Shown here: piece after piece, positions 18,792-27,353 of the stretch
How the letters are laid out: each line of letters begins with the position of its first letter
Numbering within the stretch: position 1 is the stretch's first letter
Assembly: GCF_001025135.1 (NCBI RefSeq)
Contig: NZ_AP012323.1
Location: 1,240,001-1,304,000 of the forward strand
DNA from: Bifidobacterium bifidum ATCC 29521 = JCM 1255 = DSM 20456
GTDB taxonomy: Bacteria > Actinomycetota > Actinomycetes > Actinomycetales > Bifidobacteriaceae
Length of the DNA: 64,000 bases
Direction of reading: 5' to 3'
Program-made: the position numbers and the translations under genes
Notes under the pieces: generated by a model
Databases searched by the model: none
What the model was told of the DNA's origin: nothing
What the model saw: only the letters and a program-made list of their open reading frames with translations

Positions 18792-20405
18792 ATGTCAGGA
18801 CGACGCATGGTGTCTTGTCTGAAACTCATCGCCGCCGCGATGGCGACGGGTCTTCTGCTCACGACGGCGGGATGCGCGTCAACGGACGATACCAACACTC
18901 CGGACGGCGGCACCGTCACGCAATCCACCGGGGCGGTGGCGATATTCACCCCATCGGACGGCATCACCCTCTCCCAGCACACGCCGTTGAACAAGTGGGC
19001 GAAACTGGTGCCCGACATCACCTCCGAGCTCAAGAAGCAAGGATTCAAATCCGCGAACATCACCACGACCACATCCAGTGACCTCGCCAAGCAGAGCCAG
19101 GACATTCAGGATTACGTCGTCAATCATGCGGTGTCGGCGCAAAGCGGGAAAGACAGCGCCAACAAGAAAGACGGTGCTGACGAGAAGGAAATAACGCTGA
19201 TCGTCGCGCCCGCAGCCGAAACGCAGACATCCACCCGGCAATACGGCGATTACGTCAGCCAGACGAGCGGCACGGCGACGGATAGAACCGGTTCAGACGA
19301 GGCCGGTTCAACGGATGCATCGGAATCGACTGACACATCCGAATCGGCGAATGCATCCAGCTCGGATAACGCATCCGACTCGACGGACACGCAATCGATG
19401 CCCCGTATGGCGAACGCATTGCAGCTGGCCAAGGACTCGGGCATGCACGTGGTGCTCGTGGCCAATCCGGTGAAGGACTTCACCCCCGACGCTTTCGTCG
19501 AACTGTCGACAGCCGAACGCATCGGGCAGATCCAGGCGAGCAAGCTTGCCGACAAACTGCAACTCGACACCATCAGCAAGGACAATCCGAAGGCCGTGGA
19601 GATCCTGCTGCCCTACACCGCATCCGCTGACGGCAGTGACGACGAATTCGCCAAGGAGGCCTTCGCAGGCGCCTGGTCCGTGCTGCAGCCGTATTTCAAG
19701 AAGGGCACGGCATACAGTCCGTCCGGACTGCTGACGGCCGACACGACCGACGGGCAGTGGGAGTCGGTCGCCTTCAAAATCGACAAGGATTCGCGCATCA
19801 CCGACGAGATCACCAATCGTCTCAAACAGAAGGATTCGGCCTCGCACACCCGAATCGACGGCATCATCGCCATGAACGATTACGTGGCTTCCGGAGTGGT
19901 CGACGCGCTCGACCATCTCGGATACACCGGTTCGGCGGCCGACATCAACCCCTCCATCACACTGCCCGGAATCGTCGGCAACATCACCGGAAAGCAGGAT
20001 CTCCACCGCAAGAAGGTGCCGGATCCGATCAAGGCGCCGGAAAACGACGGCGACGCCGCCAACGACGGGTCGGCCTCGGAAAAGGCCAGGGACACGCAGT
20101 GGCCCATCATCACCGGATATGGCGCGTACGTCGACGAACTGCCGCAACTCGTCAGCGGCCATCAATGGATGACCGCCGTCGAGGACCGCAAGGGCGCCGC
20201 GACGCAGCTCGCGCAGATGTGCCTGAAAATCAATCAGGGCACGGCGGTGAAATCGCCGCAGAACCTGACCAAGGGGACGTATCCGGGCGTCGCGGGGAAG
20301 AACATGCCGACGCTGCGCCCCGACCTGGTCGCGGTCAGCGCGTCGAACCTCAAGAGCACGCTGATCGACCCCGGCTACATCACTCTGGCCGACGCGGGGA
20401 TGTGA
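18792..20405 (+). CDS. periplasmic-binding-protein-like lipoprotein
   Basis: A 537-residue exported lipoprotein. The signal ends in LTTAGC (cysteine at about residue 28). The body resembles a type-1 sugar-binding fold (AIFTPSDGITLSQH, DGIIAMNDYVASGVVDALDHLGYTG, ITGYGAYVDELPQLVSG), in which two lobes bind a small ligand. A Ser/Asp/Thr-rich low-complexity insert (about residues 165-205) interrupts the first lobe and looks like a surface linker. There are no adjacent permease or ATPase genes, so it is an orphan sensor or scavenger (inference). The ATG at 18792 is preferred over GTG 18786 because AAAGGG lies 7 bases upstream. Confidence 0.75.
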   Translation: MSGRRMVSCLKLIAAAMATGLLLTTAGCASTDDTNTPDGGTVTQSTGAVAIFTPSDGITLSQHTPLNKWAKLVPDITSELKKQGFKSANITTTTSSDLAKQSQDIQDYVVNHAVSAQSGKDSANKKDGADEKEITLIVAPAAETQTSTRQYGDYVSQTSGTATDRTGSDEAGSTDASESTDTSESANASSSDNASDSTDTQSMPRMANALQLAKDSGMHVVLVANPVKDFTPDAFVELSTAERIGQIQASKLADKLQLDTISKDNPKAVEILLPYTASADGSDDEFAKEAFAGAWSVLQPYFKKGTAYSPSGLLTADTTDGQWESVAFKIDKDSRITDEITNRLKQKDSASHTRIDGIIAMNDYVASGVVDALDHLGYTGSAADINPSITLPGIVGNITGKQDLHRKKVPDPIKAPENDGDAANDGSASEKARDTQWPIITGYGAYVDELPQLVSGHQWMTAVEDRKGAATQLAQMCLKINQGTAVKSPQNLTKGTYPGVAGKNMPTLRPDLVAVSASNLKSTLIDPGYITLADAGM

Positions 20406-20465
20406 CAGACGCAGGGATTGCGCGTCACAGGGAATGTAGCAGGCGCGGCAATACCGGGATATACG

Positions 20466-20531
20466 CGAGTCGGCCGTCACCTCAACCATCCGTCATGATG
20501 ACGGGAACCGGTTGAGGTGACGGCCGACTCG
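20466..20531. terminator. long 22-bp perfect hairpin between convergent genes
   Basis: A perfect 22-bp inverted repeat (20466-20487 with 20510-20531), with an inner CCGTCA/TGACGG hairpin in the loop, sits between the convergent lipoprotein and acyl-CoA ligase genes. There is no U tract on either side. It may act as a bidirectional transcript end or mRNA 3-prime barrier. Confidence 0.6.
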
Positions 20532-20551
20532 TTGCCCGGCTGGACTTCCGC

Positions 20552-22366
20552 TCAGCGGCCCTTCGGGGCGTAAATGCGCGTGTCGATGAGTTCGCCGAAG
20601 TGGTCGATCACCGCTTGACGGCGTGCCTTCATGCTGGCGGTCAGCAGTCCGTTCTCCTCGGTGAACGGCTCCGGCACGATCTCGAATTTGCGAATCGACT
20701 CTGCCCGCGACACCAGATCGTTGGCGGCGTTGACCGCGCGCTCGACCTCGGCGTAGACGATCGGGTTGCGCACGGCTTCGGCGAGGTCGGAGACCTGCTC
20801 CACACCCTGCGCGGCCAGCCAGGCGTTGGTCTCATCGAGATCCAGGGAGACGATCGCCGCGATGAACGGCTTACGGTCACCGATGACGACGCACTGGTCC
20901 ACCACCGGCGATGTCATCACGCTGGCCTCCAATATGCCCGGAGACACGTTCTTGCCGCCTGCCGTGATGATCAGGTCCTTCTTGCGTCCGGTGATGGTGA
21001 CAAACCCGTCGTCGTCGATGTCGCCGAGGTCCCCCGTGTGCAACCATCCGTCAACGATCTGGCTCTGGGTGATTTCAGGATGGTTATGGTATCCGACGCA
21101 GACCGCACGGCTCTTGATGCATAGTTCGCCGTCCTCGCCGAGCCCTACCGACACCCCCTGCAGCGGCAGGCCGACCGTGCCGATGCGATATCCCTTGGTT
21201 GGATTCACCATGGCCGGGGCGCAGGTCTCCGTCATGCCATACCCCTCAAGCAGCGGCAGTCCGACACCGTTGAAGAAGTGTGCGATGGCCCCGTCCAGGG
21301 GAGCGCCGCCGGACACCGCATATTCGCAGTGGCCGCCGAACACGCCCATGATCGTGCGATAGATCAGGCGGTCGTACATGGCGTGGCGCATCCGCAGCGA
21401 GGCCGAGAACCCGTTGCCCTCCTGCTGCGCGTGCGACCATTCGCGTGCGGTGGCCGCGGCCTTGGCAAAGATGCGCCCCTTCATGCCGGCACCCGCCTTC
21501 TGCGAGGCGGCGTTGTACACCTTCTCGAAGATGCGAGGCACGGCCAGTATGAAGGACGGCTTGAACTCGCCGAAATCAGACAGAATGGTCTTGAGGTTGT
21601 TGGACAGCCCCAGCTCCACGTCACCGGCAAAGCAGTACAGCACCATGTACCGCGCGAATGCGTGAGCCAGCGGAAGGAACAGCAGTAGACGGCGGTCACG
21701 CCCATAGGCGATGTCGGGCATGGATTGCGTACCGGCATAGGTGACGTACACGAAGTTGCCGTGTGACAGTTCAATGCCCTTCGGCATGCCGGTGGAGCCC
21801 GACGTGTACACGATGGTTGCCAGGTCGTCACCCTTCACCAGACGCTCGCGCTCCCAGAACTCCTCGTCACTCACTCCGCGCCCGTATTCCTCCAGCGTGT
21901 TCAGCGCACCGAAATCGATGACGTACACGTCTTTCAGCGTGCTGCAGCGCGAGCGGACGGACTCGATCTTGTCACGCTGCGCATCGTTCTCGGCGAACGC
22001 CATCGTCACCTGGGAGTCATTGAAGATCGTGGCGACCTGAGCCGGCGAGTTGGTCTCGTAGACGGGCACGGTGAGGGAGCCGATGGACATGATGGCCATG
22101 TCCAGCGCAGCCCATTGCCATGAGGTGGAAGAGATGATCGACACCGCGTCCCCTGGCATGACGCCACGGGCGATCAGGCCCTTGGCCAGTGCGATGACCT
22201 TGTCGCGGAATTCGGCGGCCGTGAACGAGCGCCATGAGCCGGTACCGTCCTTGTACGAGACCAGCGGCTCGTCGGGCTTGCGTTCAGCGCGTTCGACCAC
22301 CACCGAGAACACGTTTTTATCGCCGTCAATGGGCTTGGTGACCGGTTGCGTATATTCCTTGAGCAT
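20552..22366 (-). CDS. long-chain acyl-CoA synthetase, second copy
   Basis: A 604-residue AMP-binding ligase. Motifs: YTSGSTGMPKGIELSHGNF, YGMTETCAPAMVNP, GWLHTGDLGDIDDDGFVTITGRKKD. It shares long identical stretches with the copy at 13373-15397 (for example KVYNAASQKAGAG) but lacks the acidic C-terminal tail, so the two are paralogues. The ATG at 22366 follows GGGGAG; the longer frame to 22429 is unsupported. It is monocistronic by spacing. Confidence 0.92.
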   Translation of the reverse strand: MLKEYTQPVTKPIDGDKNVFSVVVERAERKPDEPLVSYKDGTGSWRSFTAAEFRDKVIALAKGLIARGVMPGDAVSIISSTSWQWAALDMAIMSIGSLTVPVYETNSPAQVATIFNDSQVTMAFAENDAQRDKIESVRSRCSTLKDVYVIDFGALNTLEEYGRGVSDEEFWERERLVKGDDLATIVYTSGSTGMPKGIELSHGNFVYVTYAGTQSMPDIAYGRDRRLLLFLPLAHAFARYMVLYCFAGDVELGLSNNLKTILSDFGEFKPSFILAVPRIFEKVYNAASQKAGAGMKGRIFAKAAATAREWSHAQQEGNGFSASLRMRHAMYDRLIYRTIMGVFGGHCEYAVSGGAPLDGAIAHFFNGVGLPLLEGYGMTETCAPAMVNPTKGYRIGTVGLPLQGVSVGLGEDGELCIKSRAVCVGYHNHPEITQSQIVDGWLHTGDLGDIDDDGFVTITGRKKDLIITAGGKNVSPGILEASVMTSPVVDQCVVIGDRKPFIAAIVSLDLDETNAWLAAQGVEQVSDLAEAVRNPIVYAEVERAVNAANDLVSRAESIRKFEIVPEPFTEENGLLTASMKARRQAVIDHFGELIDTRIYAPKGR

Positions 22367-22476
22367 TTCAGCGCTCCCCTCGACTGTGGGCCGGTCGTTC
22401 CGGCGAACGGGTGGCATCTGCATCGCCACCGTTCAATTGTACGGCTTTTCCATACGAATTCGGGGCAGCATCGCCG

Positions 22477-23166
22477 TCAATCGGGTTTCAGGCCAATGCG
22501 CATGGGTCTCACACGGGCGAGCGGATCAAGATATGTCGTCGCCGTCCCCTCGTTTTGCAGTCGGACCCTCCTGACTCCCCAATGGAGGCATCGGCCGTCG
22601 CAATGGTCGGATGCCCCTCCGACTTCGCCGATGACGTCGCCGCGTCTCACGGCTGTTCCGGCAACGCCCTCGGTATGCGCCGGCTCGAACGTCGACACAA
22701 GGTCACCGTGGTTGACGCTGACGACCGACTTGCCGCCGACACTCCCGGCGAACGATATGATGCCATCCGCAGGGGCATACAGTTCATCGCCGTCGGATGC
22801 CTGCAGATCCACACCGCGATGCCCGGAAAGCCATGGCCGGTCAGGTGGGTCGAAATCCGCGATGACGGCCGGCTGACCCACAGGCCAAAGCCATACCGCC
22901 CGACACGCCGCCTGTCGTCCTGCGCATAACGTCACCGCGGTGAAGACCTCTTCCCCGGCGGATGCGGAGGGCACCCGCAATAGCGCCCAGTTCATCATCG
23001 CAGCGAACATCACGGCAACGGACATGCAGCACAGCCGGATCATGGTCCGTTTGCAACGCTCCCTGCGGCGAAGCGCGAATTGCCTGCGCCGTATGGCATG
23101 GCGGTCATACCGCACCTGAGGATGGTGCCACGCTCCCCGCTGCCCATCTAAATCATCATTCAGCAT
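22477..23166 (-). CDS. M23-family (LytM) peptidase, membrane anchored
   Basis: A 229-residue protein that would cut peptidoglycan peptide bridges outside the membrane. After a basic N-terminus (many Arg) comes one hydrophobic segment (SVAVMFAAMMNWALLRV) ending in an SASA site, then the LytM domain. HRGVDLQ supplies two zinc ligands (His, Asp) and CLHWGV the third; YAPADGIISFAGSVGGKSVV is the usual barrel core. The ATG at 23166 was chosen for GGGGGAGAG just upstream; the frame remains open to 23484, but that part overlaps the noncoding repeat region and has no site. The catalytic residues look intact. Confidence 0.82.
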   Translation of the reverse strand: MLNDDLDGQRGAWHHPQVRYDRHAIRRRQFALRRRERCKRTMIRLCCMSVAVMFAAMMNWALLRVPSASAGEEVFTAVTLCAGRQAACRAVWLWPVGQPAVIADFDPPDRPWLSGHRGVDLQASDGDELYAPADGIISFAGSVGGKSVVSVNHGDLVSTFEPAHTEGVAGTAVRRGDVIGEVGGASDHCDGRCLHWGVRRVRLQNEGTATTYLDPLARVRPMRIGLKPD

Positions 23167-23266
23167 CAGTCTCTCCCCCATTCCGTCGTCGGTCGCCGGA
23201 ACGTCCCCGCGCCCCGGCATCCCCAGCATCGCACACCGATGCACGGCGGAGGGCGAAAAACGACCG

Positions 23267-23310
23267 ATGTGGTCGAAGGCTCGGGAGTTATCCACATTTC
23301 GGCGTGTCGC
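23267..23310 (+). repeat. dispersed repeat, copy 1 (contains TTATCCACA)
   Basis: A 44-base sequence starting ATGTGGTCGAAGGCTCGGGA and containing the DnaA-box consensus TTATCCACA at 23288-23296. It recurs with a single extra T at 31320-31364. Its ends ATGTGG and CCACAT are inverted, so the first 31 bases can fold on themselves. Confidence 0.9.
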
Positions 23311-23426
23311 GCCGATACTGCACGGCACTTGCTGCTGGAATCGCCTGACAATGCCCGGGAGCTGTCGCGAAGCGACTGGGGCGGTCATCCGCAGCAATGC
23401 GGCGGATAGCCACTTGCGTCCCCGCA

Positions 23427-23628
23427 TTGCCACACCATCGATATTTCGCGTCAAAATCGCATTGTGTGGCTTTCCATCGGCCACACAACGCGATGTGAGC
23501 CTTCACATCGCGTGGTATGGCCGACATTCGAATCATAGGACGGCCATTTTGCAATGATTCGGGATTGTTCTCGTCTCCGTCCCTTGCCACACCATCTTAA
23601 AAAACATCAGAATTCACATAGTGTGGCA
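23427..23628. repeat. GTGTGGC/GCCACAC palindrome cluster, copy 1
   Basis: GCCACAC at 23429-23435, TTGTGTGGC (23462-23470) paired with GCCACACAA (23480-23488), TTGCCACACC near 23584 and GTGTGGCACGCAG near 23621 form several possible stems. CCATTTTGCAA lies at about 23544. The same words (GTGTGGCACGCAG, CCATTTTGCAA, GCATTGTGTGGC) are found in the cluster near 48.7 kb. Confidence 0.7.
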
Positions 23629-23697
23629 CGCAGAGGCGCGCATACGACGGCGCATGCGATGCATCGGTGCGCAGGTGCGGGATGAGCGCGGGAAAGC

Positions 23698-23729
23698 AAA
23701 AACCCTCAACGTTTCCGTTGAGGGTTTTT
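23698..23729 (-). terminator. terminator after tRNA-Asn
   Basis: AAAAACCCTCAACG (23698-23711), 4-nt loop, and its complement (23716-23729) ending in a T run on both strands. It lies directly after the encoded CCA of the tRNA. Confidence 0.92.
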
Positions 23730-23732
23730 CTA

Positions 23733-23808
<76 letters not shown>

Positions 23809-23850
23809 ATGTTTTCCTGTGCTGAGCTAACTGCTGTGCACAAGATGAAT

Positions 23851-23878
23851 ATATTACACACAAATCGCATGGATGCAA
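23851..23878 (-). promoter_or_regulatory. promoter of tRNA-Asn
   Basis: On the minus strand TTGCAT (23873-23878) and TAATAT (23851-23856) are spaced by 16 bp, about 40 bases before the mature tRNA 5-prime end. Confidence 0.7.
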
Positions 23879-24041
23879 CTTGAGTGCTCGCCTCGGCGTG
23901 TCGCCTGTAATTCCAATGGTTGATTGATGACGAGAACTGACAGTCGGATGCCGTGGACGCAAGCAAATTATCGGTTTATCGACGGTTTCGCCCGCGAATT
24001 CCCGCTGTTTGTAGGCGAGTGCAATCCGCGAGGCGGAGGGG

Positions 24042-25085
24042 CTACATGCAGATTTTGTTCATGGGCATGGCGGAATCGATGGGGCAATCGGGCGAGGAAG
24101 GGGCCTCGCCGGCCTCTACGAGGTTCACGCCGAGCATGGCGACCATCGCGCCATTGTCGGTGCACAGCTTGAGCCGAGGGATGCGCACCTCGACTCCGGC
24201 CCGCTCGCCGTATTCGAGCAGCTTCGCACGCAGCTGCGAGTTGGCGGAGAACCCTCCGCCTACGATCAGAGTCTTGGAATCATACTGCTCGCACCCGCGC
24301 ATGGCCTTGCGGGCCAGAACCGTGGCCACGGAGTCAGCCAGCGAAGCGCACACGTCGTCAATGGGAACGTCCCGCCCCGCAGCCTGCTGTTCCTCAATCC
24401 ACCGTGCGACGGCGGTCTTGACGCCGGAGAAGCTGAAATCATACGGATGCGCCGCACCGGCCTTCCCCTGAGTCAGGCCCTGCGGCACCTTGATGGCCTT
24501 GGGATCACCCAGCTGAGCGTGACGGTCGATATGCGGGCCGCCGGGGTACGGGAAGCCCAGCAAACGCGCGACCTTGTCGAAGCACTCCCCCGCAGCGTCA
24601 TCCAACGTGGTGCCGACCACGTCGACATGCCGCGCGACATCGCGCACATGCAGCAGCGACGTGTGTCCACCGGACACGATCAGCGCCAGCGTATCCTTAG
24701 GAAACGGCCCGAATTGCAGCTGCGTGACGGCGATATGCCCGATGACATGATTGATGCCGTACAACGGCTTGTTCGCCGCCCATGCAAGCGCTTTGGCACC
24801 CGAAACGCCCACGGCGAGGCATCCGGCGAGGCCGGGGCCCGCCGACACCGCTATGGCATCCACGTCGCCGAGTTCCAACCCGGCGTCGGAGAGCGCCTGG
24901 GACACGCACGGCACGAACGCCTCGGCGTGCGCGCGAGAGGCGATTTCCGGAATCACGCCGCCATAACGGGCGTGCTCCTCCATCGACGAGGCGACGACGT
25001 TGGAACGCAGCGTGCGCCCCTGTACGATTGCAGCGGCGGTTTCGTCGCATGTCGATTCGATGCCCAGTACGATCGGTTCGCTCAT
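24042..25085 (-). CDS. tsaD: tRNA N6-threonylcarbamoyladenosine transferase TsaD
   Basis: A 347-residue ASKHA-fold enzyme that transfers threonylcarbamoyl to A37 of ANN-decoding tRNAs. Motifs: GIESTCDETAAAIV, GVIPEIASRAHAE, NHVIGHIAVTQ (metal-binding HxxxH), SGGHTSLLHV, TLDDAAGECFDKVAR and the C-terminal CTDNGAMVA. The start overlaps the rimI stop by four bases (ATGA). It is the last gene of a tsaE-tsaB-rimI-tsaD unit. Confidence 0.98.
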   Translation of the reverse strand: MSEPIVLGIESTCDETAAAIVQGRTLRSNVVASSMEEHARYGGVIPEIASRAHAEAFVPCVSQALSDAGLELGDVDAIAVSAGPGLAGCLAVGVSGAKALAWAANKPLYGINHVIGHIAVTQLQFGPFPKDTLALIVSGGHTSLLHVRDVARHVDVVGTTLDDAAGECFDKVARLLGFPYPGGPHIDRHAQLGDPKAIKVPQGLTQGKAGAAHPYDFSFSGVKTAVARWIEEQQAAGRDVPIDDVCASLADSVATVLARKAMRGCEQYDSKTLIVGGGFSANSQLRAKLLEYGERAGVEVRIPRLKLCTDNGAMVAMLGVNLVEAGEAPSSPDCPIDSAMPMNKICM

Positions 25086-25663
25086 GGTTGCGTCTCCTGT
25101 CCTGTTTGTTTCGTCATGTCGCCGGCGGCGGACGTATCACCGGCGGCACCAGCCACACCGCCATTGCCGCTGAACCCGACGATGCGCGGTTCAAGGTCAA
25201 GCGCCATCACATACGCGTCGATGCCTTCCGGCTGGTAGTACCGTTTGCGCAGTCCGATGCGCTGGAATCCGAACCGGTGGTACAACGCGATGGCCGGGTC
25301 GTTGACGACGCTGACTTCGAGCAGCATCCGTCTGGCTCCCTGTCGACGTGCGCGAGATATCAGGTGATTCATCATCGCGACCGCGATGCCCTGCCTCTGA
25401 TGGGTCTTGCTGACGCCTATGTCCATGATCTCCGCGTCGTCGCCGTCATACCAGTATCCGGCGAATCCGCGGATGGCGGGTTCACGGTCCGTGTCGCGCC
25501 CATCCGCCTCGTCCACGTCGAAGACGTATACGCGTGCCGGCGCGTCGAGCTCCTGCCTGATCGAGGCCTCGCTCCACGCATGGTTGCCGAACAGCTCGAC
25601 TTCCAGCGCCCTTATCGCGCCGACGGCCGTCTCCCGCCCGATATCGTCCAGTTCGCGCAGCAT
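25082..25663 (-). CDS. rimI: ribosomal protein S18-alanine N-acetyltransferase RimI-like
   Basis: A 193-residue GNAT protein. EVELFGNHAWSEASI, IMDIGVSKTHQRQGIAVAMM (acetyl-CoA loop), LLEVSVVNDPAIALYHRFGF and IGLRKRYY match RimI. A non-conserved Gly/Ala-rich tail of about 30 residues follows. The ATG at 25663 overlaps the tsaB stop (TGATG), and the gene overlaps tsaD; this clustering with TsaB and TsaD is usual in bacteria. The longer frame to 26011 is antisense to nothing real and only reads through tsaB. Confidence 0.93.
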   Translation of the reverse strand: MLRELDDIGRETAVGAIRALEVELFGNHAWSEASIRQELDAPARVYVFDVDEADGRDTDREPAIRGFAGYWYDGDDAEIMDIGVSKTHQRQGIAVAMMNHLISRARRQGARRMLLEVSVVNDPAIALYHRFGFQRIGLRKRYYQPEGIDAYVMALDLEPRIVGFSGNGGVAGAAGDTSAAGDMTKQTGQETQP

Positions 25664-26529
25664 CAGTCCGCCCTCTGCGCGCCCGCATGGTTCAGCACGT
25701 GTTTGAGCGGGCTGGGTACTTCGGCATCGGGCCGGCGCAGATACAGCGGTTCGACGGGCGCTTCGTCGTCCGCATGTTTCAGCGCCATCTCGGCGAACAT
25801 CGCCAAGCCGGCCGCCCCCGCCTCCAGAATGGATCCCTCGACCACCGAGCCGAGAGCATCCAGGCTTTGCCATGCGTCGGCGTATCGGGCCGCCCCGTGA
25901 CCGACCACGTCCACGATGTATCGCATGCCGCCAATCTCCGCGCGACGGCGTACCTCGGCGTTGACCCGCTCCACGATATGGCCGGGGTAGTCGATGTCCA
26001 TAGCGATCCAATGGCAGGAATCCGTCTCTGAGCCCGTCACGCCAGCCTCATGGTTCAGGGAGAAGTACAACTGTTTGCGACGGGCGTCATTCACGCACAG
26101 AGTGATGTGATGTTCCGGCTCCGGTCTCCCGTTCGCCTGGCCATTTTGCGCCGTATGCGACACATCCGCGAGGAATCCGGCCGCGTCCGCTATGACGGCA
26201 TCGCCGCGCAGGGCGGCGCGCAACATGGCGTCCTGCGGGTCGAGGATGTTCTGACCGATCAGCCGGGCCCCCGTGGCGAAGGCGAGCGCCTTGGCTGTGA
26301 CCAGCCCCGCCCTCAGTCCGGTGAACGGGGCCGGGCCGACGCCGACGACGATGCAGCTGATGTCCGCGGGACCGAGCCCGGCGGCATCCATCGCACGGGC
26401 GATGTTGACCTGCAGTTTCTCGACGTGGGTGCGCGAATCGGTCTCCACGATGGGCTCATGCCCCACGACTCCCACGGTCGAACCGTACGAGGTGTCGATC
26501 ACCAACGTGCAACCATCAGTCGCCTGCAT
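25663..26529 (-). CDS. tsaB: tRNA t6A biosynthesis protein TsaB
   Basis: A 288-residue ASKHA-fold partner of TsaD. LVIDTSYGSTVGVV, SRTHVEKLQVNIARAMDAAGL and VVGVGPAPFTGLRAGLVTAKALA are the conserved blocks. It has no catalytic metal site, as expected of TsaB. GGGAGGA precedes the ATG at 26529. Its stop overlaps rimI. Confidence 0.95.
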   Translation of the reverse strand: MQATDGCTLVIDTSYGSTVGVVGHEPIVETDSRTHVEKLQVNIARAMDAAGLGPADISCIVVGVGPAPFTGLRAGLVTAKALAFATGARLIGQNILDPQDAMLRAALRGDAVIADAAGFLADVSHTAQNGQANGRPEPEHHITLCVNDARRKQLYFSLNHEAGVTGSETDSCHWIAMDIDYPGHIVERVNAEVRRRAEIGGMRYIVDVVGHGAARYADAWQSLDALGSVVEGSILEAGAAGLAMFAEMALKHADDEAPVEPLYLRRPDAEVPSPLKHVLNHAGAQRAD

Positions 26530-26588
26530 TTGTTCCTCCCGTTCATACGCAACCTGTACGAGTCTACATCGTCCGTCAGTCACCATCA

Positions 26589-27296
26589 TCAGGCGGTCGG
26601 GGTCGTGAATCGCGAGATGCGCGCCCCATCCCACGCCGGGCCGACCGGTACCAGCGTGACGACTCTGGTGCCATCGCTTGTCGGCTGCCTCTGCGCGGTT
26701 TTGTCGTCCTGCCCGTCATCGAGCGGGCGGTCGATATGGACTTCCAGACGTTCCGGAGCCAACGTGGAGGCCATCTGCTCACCCCATTCCATCAGGATCA
26801 CGGTGTTGGCTCCGGGGTCCTCCAGCTCCTCGTCGAGACCGAGCGATTCCAACTCGTCCAGCAGTCTTTCCTCGACGTCCTGTCCGGGCGCATAGGCGTC
26901 GCCGCCGAGGCGGTACGCGTCGACATGCACCAGGTGGGCGTGCGACCCGTCGGCGAATCGTCCGTCAAGTTCGCGGGCGATGGTGAACGTCGGCGACACG
27001 ATGGGTTCCGTTATGCCCAATCCGGCGCCGATGCCCTGCGCGAACGTCGTCTTGCCTGCGCCCAGCGGGCCCGACAGCAACAGTACGTCGCCGCCGTGCA
27101 GCAGCAAGGCCACACGCCGGCCCAGTTCGCGCATGTCGTCGTCGGTGGGCACGCGCACAACGACGGGATGCGCGGCGTCGGCTCCCTGGTTCCGTGTCAC
27201 GCCGGCGTTGCCCGTTTCTGCTGTTTCCATCGTTTCTTTCATGCCCGTCCCTGCCGTTCCTGTTTCAATTTCGATGTCGTCGTTCATGTCATGCAT
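26589..27296 (-). CDS. tsaE: tRNA t6A biosynthesis ATPase TsaE
   Basis: A 235-residue P-loop ATPase needed for t6A formation. Walker A is GPLGAGKTTFAQG, switch region SPTFTIARE, then HVDAYRLG and the ILMEWGEQM block. The N-terminal 45 residues are Thr/Glu/Gly-rich and extra to the usual 150-residue TsaE. Neither ATG (27296 or 27287) has a clear ribosome site, so the start may be further in. It lies 59 bases before tsaB. Confidence 0.92.
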   Translation of the reverse strand: MHDMNDDIEIETGTAGTGMKETMETAETGNAGVTRNQGADAAHPVVVRVPTDDDMRELGRRVALLLHGGDVLLLSGPLGAGKTTFAQGIGAGLGITEPIVSPTFTIARELDGRFADGSHAHLVHVDAYRLGGDAYAPGQDVEERLLDELESLGLDEELEDPGANTVILMEWGEQMASTLAPERLEVHIDRPLDDGQDDKTAQRQPTSDGTRVVTLVPVGPAWDGARISRFTTPTA

Positions 27297-27353
27297 GCTC
27301 TGCGGGCACCCGGCCGTGGTCGCCTCGCCGCAGGGCGCCGTTCTCCGGCGCGG

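Larger units (their letters stand above)
23167..23732. other. noncoding region with hairpin cluster
   Basis: No gene is seen between the peptidase and tRNA-Asn. The region holds a dispersed repeat with a DnaA-box-like TTATCCACA (23267-23310), a set of palindromes built on GTGTGGC/GCCACAC (23427-23628), the perfect hairpin CGCGATGTGA-GCCT-TCACATCGCG (23489-23512) and the tRNA terminator (23698-23729). Three words here also occur in the cluster at 48660-48880. Confidence 0.7.

Noticed and set aside
23267..23310. TTATCCACA region considered as a replication origin
   Set aside because: Only one DnaA box per copy, no box cluster or AT-rich unwinding region, and no dnaA or dnaN nearby.
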